A DNA stretch of 64,000 nt, taken from NCBI RefSeq assembly GCF_019175385.1, contig NC_083345.1, forward strand, positions 121,833,657-121,897,656, read 5' to 3'. The stretch comes from Lycium barbarum (Eukaryota > Streptophyta > Magnoliopsida > Solanales > Solanaceae). The notes under the pieces were generated by a model that saw only the letters and a program-made list of their open reading frames with translations, was not told the origin of the DNA and did no database searches. Positions 56,764-64,000 of this stretch are shown here, in pieces. The translations under genes and the position numbers were made by a program. Position 1 is the stretch's first letter, and each line of letters starts with the position of its first letter.

Positions 56764-59700
56764 TTATTGAAATCTGTCTCTCCCTTTCATAAAGGGAACA
56801 ACCCCCTTAACATACCGAATGACACGTTTAAGAGCAGACATATGATCAACTCTCGGATCATGCATATGTAGGCAAACCTGTTGTACGGCATAAGAGATAT
56901 CTGGTCGTGTAAAAGTGAGATATTGTAGGGCCCCTGCAAGACTCCGATAAAGGGAAGGATCATCAAAAGTAGTACTAGATGTAGCACTGACCTTTGATTT
57001 AGTGTCAACCGGAGTAAGGGATGGTTTACAAGAAGACATCCCTGCACGCTCAATTATTGCTTCGGCATACTGGCGCTGTGAGAGAAACATACCACCCTTA
57101 TGTTGAGACACAGCAATACCCAAAAAATAATTTAGAGGACCAAGATCCTTCATAGCAAACTCAGAACTAAGAAGATACATGATTGAACATCGGAGAGCAT
57201 TAGAAGAAGCAGTGAGGATAATATCATCAACATATAATAATATGTAAGCCATTTCAGACCCTTTGCTGAAAATGAACAAAGAGTTGTCACACCTGCTATT
57301 TGTGAACCCAATAGATAGAACAAAATCAGCAAACCGCTTATACCAAGCCCGGGGCGCCTGCTTTAGTCCATACAATGACTTACGCATGAGACATACATAA
57401 TCAGGATGAACACGATCCCTGTAACCCAGAGGTTGGTGCATGTAAACTGTTTCTTGAAGCTCACCATGTAGGAAGGCATTTTTAACATCCAGCTGATGGA
57501 TCGGCCATGCCTTCGAAAGAGAAAGACTAAGAACCGTGCGGATTGTAGCAGGCTTCACCACCGGACTAAAAGTCTCGCCACAATCAATGCCAACATGCTG
57601 GGTTTTACCATCACCTACAAGACGGGCTTTATGCCTCTCAAAAACACCATTAGATTTGACCTTATGAGTAAAAATCCACATAGACCGAATCACATTAACA
57701 TCCGGGGGACGGGGCACCAACTCCCACGTCTTATTTTTAATAAGAGCATTATATTCATCATCCATGGCCATTTTCCAATTCGGGTCACGAAGAGCCGCTA
57801 TCGGATTTCGAGGCAAAGGTGACCTCTCAACCGTAGTGTGCATAGAATATTTTGTGTTAGGTTTGAAAATTCCATTTTGGCTACGGGTCACTACCTTTGG
57901 CTGATGGAGTTGAGCATTTTGTGGAGTTGGAGTTGAGATATCGGCTTGTGTTTGGGCTGGGAAATTTTGAGAGCAAGGAGGAGGACTTGGGCCCAAAGGA
58001 GAGGGAATGGGCCTTGCTGGCAAGTTGGGTGAAGAAGGAGACAAGAACTGGGCCGGTTGTGAGGGAGAAGAAGTTGGGCCAGTTTGTTGCATATGATGAA
58101 TCACGTAAGGTGATAAATCATTATCAAGGAAGTCATAAGTGTGGGATTGCGGGGAATGCAATTTTGCAAAAGGGAAATTATTTTCATCAAAAATGACATG
58201 GCGACAAATAATAATTTTATGTGAGGACATATCATAACACTTGTAGCCACGATGGTTGGTTGGATACCCCAAAAAAACACAAGGGGTAGATCGAGGTTGC
58301 AACTTATTAATAGTTGTTGATGGAAATAAAGGATAACACAAACAACCAAAAACCCGAAGATGAGAATAAGACGGAACCCTTTTGTAAAGAATTTCAAGAG
58401 GAGACTTGTTTCCCAATAGTTTACTTGGAAGGACATTAAGAAGATAAGTTGTCATTTGGAGAGAATGATGCCAAAAGGAGGGTGGAAGAGAGGCATGAGC
58501 GAGAAGAGTACGAGAAATATTATTTATAGTCCGAATTTTACGTTCGGCTTTCCCATTTTGAGAGGAAGTATGTGGACAAGAAAGGCGAAAAGACATGCCA
58601 TAAGTCTTACAAAAATCCCAAAAAGGACCATTATCAAACTCCCTTCCATTATCACATTGTACATTTTTGATATGACGTTCAAATTGAGTGGAAATATGGG
58701 CTTTAAAGATTAAGAAAATATCATAAACATCAGATTTTCGTGCCAAAGGAAAAGTCCATAAATACTTAGAATAATCATCCAAAAATAAAACGTAATATCT
58801 ATGTCCGGAAGAACTCAAAACAGGAGAGGACCAAAGATCACTATGTAAAATATCAAACGGCATAGTCGTACTCGAAGAAGAAGAAACAAATGGTAACTTA
58901 ATATGTTTTCCAAGTACACAAGACCCACAAATACTAGAACTAGAAATTTTAGAACAATCAATGTTTTTATTTTTTCTAAGCACATCTAAGACAGGAGTTC
59001 CTGGATGACCCAAACGATCATGCCAGAGCTTAGGAGAGATGGCTGCAAAAGTAGATGAGGAAGGTTGATTGTTGATAGAAGAAATGGGATAAAGGTCGCC
59101 TCGACTATCACATCTCATTATTGGCATCCCCGTCCGATAATCCTTCACAGAAAACCCAAAAGGATCAAACTCAACTGACACAGAATTATCAGTGGTAAAC
59201 TTTCTAACAGAAATAAGATTTTTAATCAATTTAGGTGCATGAAGAACATTCTGAAGGGAAAGGGATTGACTCGGGGAAGATAATTTAGTGTGACCATAGC
59301 CAAGAATCGGAATAGTATGACCATTACCAACCACAATTTTATTATTAGGATGATTGCCCAAATTAAAATAAGACGAGAGAGTACCTGTAGAGGAGGTCAT
59401 GTGAGATGTAGCCCCGGTGTCCATGTACCATGACGGATCGGGTTGGTGAAGAGACATAGTGTGCATTGCTGTCTCGATATCCGTAGGAGCATACGAAGTG
59501 GGCTGCCCAAAATTAGGTGATGCGTGTTGTTGAACATAGGCTTGCTGAGGTCTTGGGCCCAAGATACTGGGCTGGCGCTGCTGAGGAACCGGAGGTCTGG
59601 CCCAACCTTGAGTTGGGAATGGGCAAGGTGGAATGGGCCAACCTTGACCATACCAACCCCAAGGATAAGGTTGATGCTGTTGCTGTTGCGGGAATGACGA

Positions 59701-60549
59701 GCTCCCACCTTGGCCACCGGAGTTCTGTCCCCTGCCACCACCTTTGCCGCTACCGGAGTAGCGACCGCCACCACCGGAATTGTTGTTCTTCCGGCCACTG
59801 TTGTTGCGGCGACCACCAGAGTGCTGCATACCTTGCTTCCCCTTAAAACGACTCGATTTTTCAGAAGTAATCGGACCGTCATCATTTGAAGTGACCACCA
59901 TAGCTGATTCGGTGGCTGCTTCCTTAGACATCCCGGCCTCTTCAAGAACAAGCATAGACCGAGCTTTATAGAAAGGAGGAAGAGGATTGCTTTGCCGGAT
60001 TACCGTACCCATACCACGGTATGGTTTTGTAAGACCACCTACCAATTGTAAAACCAGACGATTGTCCGACACCGGTGCGCCAACGTTCTTCAATTGATCC
60101 GCAAGGGACTTGAGACGTTGACAATAAGCAGAGACATTAGGAAAATGCTCCATAAAGACAGTGGTGAAATCTTGTTCAAGGGCAACGGCACGGGAATGTT
60201 GATTATCTTAGAATATATCACGCAATCTATCCCAAGCTTCCATAGCCGTTGAATCGGGCTCGATAATGGTGTGCAATAAGTCGTTAGAAATGGTAGAATA
60301 AATCCACGAAAGAACTGTGGCATCCAAGGTTGACCATAGTTCCTTTTCTGCATCAGTAGAAGGAATCGTCCTCTGACTGGCTTTCAGAGGAATGATATGA
60401 TTAAGAACCTTGTGAGATCGTGCGTGAATCTTGAAAAGTTCTGCCCACGTAGAGTATTGAACGTTTTCCATTTCAAGCATAATGGGAACGTGGTTTTTGA
60501 TATTTGAGACGGCAAGAGCCGGGTGAAAAGAGGACTTGTTGTCCGACAT
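56764..60549 (-). pseudogene. Copia gag-pol polyprotein, with one in-frame stop and no RNase H
   Basis: One frame runs from an ATG at 60549. A TAA at 60208-60210 is the only stop before 56764. The first part (114 codons) is the gag N-terminus (UBN2-like). The remaining ~1130 codons contain the gag C-terminus with a Gly/Arg/Asn-rich stretch rather than a clear CCHC knuckle. Next come the aspartic protease (Asp-Thr-Gly-Ala, ~residue 243 counted from 60153), the GAG-pre-integrase HHCC finger, the integrase core (Asp-Asn-Gly-Arg-Glu-Phe, Ser-Ser-Gln-Asn-Gly) and the reverse transcriptase (catalytic Tyr-Val-Asp-Asp, ~residue 974). The frame then reads into LTR sequence and stops, so RNase H is missing. 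Non-autonomous and probably inactive. Confidence 0.9.
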
Positions 60550-60652
60550 TTAGAATGGCTGAAAAAGGAGAAGACAGAAGAGATAGACGATGGTGGGCAA
60601 GGAAAGTCGAGCTAGGGCGAGCGGAAGACAGAGAAAAACAATCTCTAAGCAA

Positions 60653-60661
60653 CTGATACCA
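60653..60661 (-). other. Copia primer-binding site
   Basis: TGGTATCAG directly after the 5' LTR, complementary to the 3' end of initiator methionine tRNA, the usual primer of plant copia elements. Confidence 0.85.
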
Positions 60662-60884
60662 TAATAGATTATTGAAATCTGTCTCTCCCTTTCATAAAGG
60701 GAACAGCCCCCTCTATATACAATGTACAAGGCTAATAATTAAAGATAGAAGACAAGAAGATAGTGGCGCATGAAGGCTACTAACTAGCCAATATTCTAGG
60801 CGGATAAACAGAAAGCATTGTCTAGGAATTAGAAAGCATTGTCTAGGAATATGCTAATCATTAATAGATATACTATATTTAACA
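60662..60884 (-). repeat. 5' LTR of the copia element
   Basis: Reads TGTTAAATATAG … CAATAATCTATTA on the minus strand; begins with TG but ends TA. Contains a direct 'attcctagacaatgctttct' repeat at about 60813-60855. The inner ~50 bp recur at 56757-56807 as the residue of the 3' LTR. Confidence 0.88.
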
Positions 60885-61099
60885 TACAGAAAATCTTAGC
60901 TCCGCCAGCGTCGCACCGGAGAGATCATAGCCAGCAGAGAGAGGGGAGCCTCTAGAGGGCAAAACAGCCTTATCTGAGAGCTTTTTGACGCGGAAGAAGG
61001 AAGCAATAATGCCATTTGCAGCCATTTTTGGGAGTAAAATTGTAATATGGGGAGGGAGAAGAGTTTCAGGATAAGAATAGCACTGTTACTTTTAAGGAG

Positions 61100-61393
61100 A
61101 TACAAATATTTTATGGGAAGGCAACCATAAATTAAGCCATATAAAGCATTTTCTCTCTGATTCAAATCTACGAAACCACGGCAGAAATTATGACTTCTAA
61201 CCATAATATAAAACAACCATTGTATTATTTCTGGTTTTACAGTAATGACTGGTGGTTGTTACTTGTGTCGTGATTTTCCGGTAGTCATTACAACATCGTA
61301 TTATTGGGTTTTAGATAGGTTGCGCCTGGGTCGCAGAGGAAATGGGCTCTAGGTGTCCAATAAACCCCCTTTTTTGACAAACAATGTTTTGAT
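61100..61393. repeat. Third copy of L18-region flanks, lacking the CDS
   Basis: 61118-61206 matches 52818-52990 and 53833-53880 ('aaagcattttctct', 'gattcaaatctacgaaacca', 'ttatgacttctaaccata'). Then 'acagtaatgact' (3' flank of the L18-like gene) is followed almost at once by 'ggttgttacttgtgtcgtgattttccgg', the counterpart of its 5' UTR at 54330-54350. The ~280-bp coding exon and short intron are missing. Continues across the hAT element into 62624-62700. Confidence 0.75.
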
Positions 61394-62623
61394 TAGGGAT
61401 GTGCAAAGAAAACAGACAAATCGATAATTCGAGTCAAATCGAGAAAAAAAGTAGATTAGTGGTTTAATTTGACTTGGTTTAGTATTAGAAAAAAAAAATT
61501 GATCATAATTGGTTTGATTTGGTTTTAACTAAAAAAAAATCTTATTGAACCAAATCAACCTGACGTTACATAATTTTAAATCTCAAATTCTCCTAATTAG
61601 AATGTATGATTTTGGATTCCATATCATGATTTCAATTTTTTTTTAATGTAAAACTTGACCCACAATTAGTTTATATTTTGTAAAAAAAATATCCATAAGT
61701 TGGTAGATATATTTAACAAACATTTATATCGGTAAATGCATGCTCGACATGAAGAGATTGTCCGTTCCATGTGGGAAGATTATATTAGAGAGTAGTTACA
61801 CTATTATTCATATTCGATTTTCTGTTTTATTGACTAAAGTTTGATCAATTGATGTTGTATTTTTTAGAAAGACCTTTTATAGCGTATTAATTTGTTATGA
61901 ACTATGATTTGTTCATTTGGTAATTAAGATTATTTAAGAATTAGAATGTTTAAGATAGTTTTCAAAACTTGTAGGGTTTTTATGTCTGTGAACAAAAATA
62001 TAACTTAAGAAATCCAAATTGCATGTCCAATTAAAACTTCAAATCTTCAATCATGTCCAAACTGCTCCTTGTAAACCATAAATGTTAGTAACTCAAATAA
62101 AGCTCAAATCTAAATCAAATCAATACTAATGCTGACAAAAGAAATTCAATTCTAACACAAGGAATAACAATAATGTTGGATATCTATTCTTAGCTTTGCA
62201 TTGGTTTAAACAGTGAAAATACATAATTTAATTTAGGTTTCCTTTAAAATTTAGTCATGTAATTAATACTTATTAGTCGTATTTATTATAGCATGGCTTA
62301 GTACATTTTAGATTTTGATAATTTTCATTATGGCTTAATGATTTCATTATCTTTTTTGTTGAATATTTTAGTACAGTGTCATTATTCATCTCACATTTTG
62401 TGTTATATTCTGAAGAAACGCCGTAATCAGATAGTTGTATCTTAGTACTCAAGTTATATGTTTTGTATGAAGATTTTACTTGAAAAAAACTCAAAAAACT
62501 CGAGAAAACCCGAAGTTGAATACCCCGACTTTATTGGTTTGGTTTGTAGATTTAAGAACTCAACACAATTAGTTTGTTTTGATATTTAAAACCCTGAACC
62601 AACTTGGTCAATGTCCACCCCTA
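61394..62623. mobile_element. Non-autonomous hAT element, 1.23 kb
   Basis: Begins TAGGGATGTGCAAAG and ends TGTCCACCCCTA, flanked by a perfect 8-bp target duplication GTTTTGAT (61386-61393 and 62624-62631). The uninterrupted target (atGTTTTGATgactg…) is present at about 54468 and 55338. No transposase frame. Related in its ends to the element at 27918 but not in its interior. Confidence 0.92.
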
Positions 62624-62699
62624 GTTTTGATGACCGCTTTAGAGAAAATGACAAAAGATGTCCCTTATATTTGAGGATATGTTAAAACAATTCTTTTTA

Positions 62700-63290
62700 G
62701 TGTTTTTTTTTTAATTTTTAACTAATCATTTTTATTCATCTTCCAGCATAAAGTTACACGATGGCTTAAGGGGGTTGTACTCATTACAACTAGCCCTATT
62801 ACATATAATTTGAATTAGTCTAACCTACTAAGATGAAGAAAATCCTAAGGTACACATGTTACCTATGCATATATCTACTTGGAGAGCACTAAAATGATCC
62901 TATATAAGGATATTTATCGAGAAATTATGGAGGATAAAAATGGATCAAAGACTTCTTCAGCTTGCATATTCTTGTGGGTGGCATTCTCCATCTATCAACA
63001 TTCATCATCTAACATCCTTTGGCAGTTCATTGAAGTTGTAGAAGATTTGTGTTTGAAAGCATTGGTGTCCTAAGCATGCCAGTTTATCAGCAACTTTATT
63101 CCCTTCTCCGTATACATGTTTAAGGATAAAAACATTTGACTCCATGCCTTTTTCTGAGTTCCATAACTTCATTATGGAATTCCATGGAATGAGATTAGCT
63201 CTATTGGCACTGTCAACCAAAAGTTTGGAGTTACTTTCAGCTTTAATTTATTGGTAGTTGTTTTTCAAGCACCATTTGATACCATAAGTA
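62700..63290 (-). pseudogene. 5'-truncated LINE end with RNase H-like domain
   Basis: The minus-strand frame at 63220-63005 contains Leu-Val-Asp-Ser-Ala-Asn-Arg-Ala ... Lys-His-Val-Tyr-Gly-Glu-Gly-Asn-Lys-Val-Ala-Asp-Lys-Leu-Ala. This is the C-terminal part of the plant RVT_3/RNase H domain found at the end of some LINEs. A T-run at about 62703-62713 (poly-A on the minus strand) marks its 3' end. Only this 3' portion was inserted or has survived. Confidence 0.7.
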
Positions 63291-63524
63291 GCAGTTTTGG
63301 TCCTTTAAATTTGTAAAAAAATAAACACTTTTGAAACTGCTACATAATAGATTTTATGAAAACAATGAAAAACAGAAAGTTAGCGAGAACTCACATTTAG
63401 ACGCATATTTTGTAATTTTTGCTATTTTAAATTTATTTCTAGAGTCGGTGCAGTTCTTTTTAGGTGTAATTTCTGTGAATTTTTTCTTATATATTTTTAG
63501 TGTCTCGTGGAGTTTTTTGGTTTC

Positions 63525-63640
63525 GAGCCCTGTGTATGTAATTTTTTTCGTAGGGAGCGATTCTCCCAAACGAGCCCTACGCAGCAAATAAGATTTTAGT
63601 CGGGTTCCAATGCAGGCACCGAACACCGAGTGACATACCA
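63525..63640 (+). mobile_element. tRNA-derived SINE fragment
   Basis: 'ggtttcgagccctgtgtatg' (box B-like), 'gtagggagcgattctcccaaacgagccctacgcagcaaataag' and 'gtcgggttccaatgcaggcaccgaacaccgagtg' match the body of the SINE at 27405. The head is missing or highly diverged. Confidence 0.75.
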
Positions 63641-64000
63641 AGAAAAGTATAGCTTTTTGGGTTGCGTATTTTGGTGTTTATAGTTTAAAAAAAAATCACA
63701 AATTTCATTAAATTTAACTGACAGAGCTTGATAGGTATCTTACATAACAAATTTGAAGGACCAAAAAATGTTAAATGCATACTTAAGAGACTATTCTAAC
63801 CGATCATCGAACATGAGGGACCATTGTTATTTTCTCACTGTTTTTACTTTAAGTATTGGATGTTTTCAGAAAATATAAATTTTAGGGCAAATAGTGATTT
63901 TAGTTCCTGTGTTATAGGTTTATTTCAGTTTTGGTTCTTGAGTACTTCGACTGAGCATAATTAACCTTCAATTAATATAAACATGCAATCCTTCAAACTA
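63641..64000. other. Intergenic sequence at window end
   Basis: AT-rich text with 'gaaggaccaaaa', 'gagggaccattgttatttt' phrases related to the minisatellite-like units near 55400-55870. No gene recognised. Confidence 0.4.

Larger units (their letters stand above)
56757..60884 (-). mobile_element. Ty1/copia retrotransposon, 3'-deleted
   Basis: A minus-strand element of 4.1 kb bounded by the 5-bp target duplication TACAG (56752-56756 and 60885-60889). It has a 223-bp 5' LTR (60884-60662), a primer-binding site TGGTATCAG at 60661-60653 and a gag-pol frame. At the 3' end only ~50 bp of LTR remain (56757-56807), fused directly to the reverse-transcriptase/RNase H linker. A deletion removed RNase H, the polypurine tract and most of the 3' LTR. 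Confidence 0.92.
56591..60908. mobile_element. MITE inserted in the dUTPase retrocopy, itself split by copia
   Basis: The outer ends are TAGGGGCGGAGCCAAGTG (56591) and CTTAGCTCCGCCAG (60908), inverted-repeat termini (GGCGGAGCYAAG). They are flanked by the 7-bp duplication CGTCGCA at 56584-56590 and 60909-60915, which also restores the dUTPase frame when counted once. Only ~190 bp belong to this element (56591-56756 and 60890-60908); the rest is the copia insertion. The wording ('gttgaacccccttgacttcttcg … atttttgaacccctta') is that of a family with remnants elsewhere in the window. Confidence 0.85.
55930..61075 (-). pseudogene. DUT: Processed retrocopy of dUTPase, split by nested insertions
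   Basis: Coding pieces are 61025-60909 (39 codons, ATG start; Arg-Val-Lys-Lys-Leu, Leu-Pro-Ser-Arg, motif 1 Ala-Gly-Tyr-Asp-Leu-Ser) and 56590-56254. The second carries motif 2 as Ser-Arg-Ser-Gly-Leu instead of Pro-Arg-Ser-Gly-Leu, motif 3 Gly-Val-Ile-Asp-Ala-Asp-Tyr-Arg-Gly, motif 4 Gly-Asp-Arg-Ile-Ala-Gln-Leu-Ile, and motif 5 Arg-Gly-Ser-Gly-Gly-Phe-Gly-Ser with a stop at 56254. The frame is intronless. It is followed (minus strand) by an A-rich tail at about 55955-55930 and bounded by a perfect 12-bp duplication AATAGCACTGTT at 55918-55929 and 61076-61087. These are the marks of LINE-type retroposition of an mRNA. A 4.3-kb nested insertion divides it after codon 39. dUTPase normally removes dUTP and makes dUMP; this copy cannot as it stands. 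Confidence 0.88.

Noticed and set aside
59397..59951. 184-aa minus-strand frame within the copia element
   Set aside because: Shadow frame of the Gly/Arg-rich gag region in gag-pol.
1..64000. Integrated pararetrovirus or other viral sequence
   Set aside because: All reverse-transcriptase signals belong to LINEs or the copia element; no viral coat, movement-protein or replicase motif was seen.

Overview
This is a window of a plant nuclear genome, most likely Solanaceae. The genes are intron-rich with short GT-AG introns. The repeats include tRNA-derived SINEs ending in (TTG)n, Stowaway, Tourist, hAT, CACTA and Mutator-type MITEs, a decayed LINE and a Ty1/copia element. The genus cannot be told from sequence alone. 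Every recognisable host gene lies on the minus strand.

Layout. 1-4018: two nested LINE 3' ends and a 2.3-kb solo LTR with a 5-bp target duplication. 4030-9082: a full-length but inactivated LINE. 9.2-11.1 kb: inverted-repeat elements. 12085-18413: a GARP/Golden2-like transcription-factor gene with internally duplicated exons and no recognisable last exon. 18.4-23.3 kb: intergenic, with MITEs and a SINE. 23267-26252: an intact expansin-like B gene (251 aa). 27.4-32.4 kb: a block of precisely bounded MITEs (SINE, hAT, CACTA, Stowaway, Mutator). 33618-46849: a complete 29-exon UPF1 RNA-helicase gene (1230 aa), whose 3.6-kb first intron holds a pentanucleotide satellite, SINE pieces and a broken copy of the end of exon 1. 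48695-52048: an intact HAD-family sugar-phosphatase gene (SGPP-like, 252 aa). 53950-54225: a small ribosomal L18-like gene with its 3' end tandemly repeated downstream. 55930-61075: a dUTPase retrocopy split by a MITE that was itself split by a copia element. 61.1-64 kb: a third copy of the L18 upstream region, a 1.2-kb hAT element, a LINE fragment and a SINE fragment.

The functional genes are unrelated housekeeping or cell-wall genes: NMD surveillance (UPF1), sugar-phosphate metabolism (SGPP), wall loosening or structure (EXLB) and possibly organellar translation (L18-like). They do not form a pathway or cluster. I found no convincing new multi-gene system. The main interest is structural: insertions nested several layers deep whose boundaries can be read from target-site duplications and from paralogous empty sites in this same window, and three genes (GARP, UPF1, L18-like) carrying local duplications that cut through exons.

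Exon boundaries were assigned by hand from reading frame, splice dinucleotides and family knowledge. For UPF1, EXLB and SGPP all exon lengths and phases sum to an open frame.
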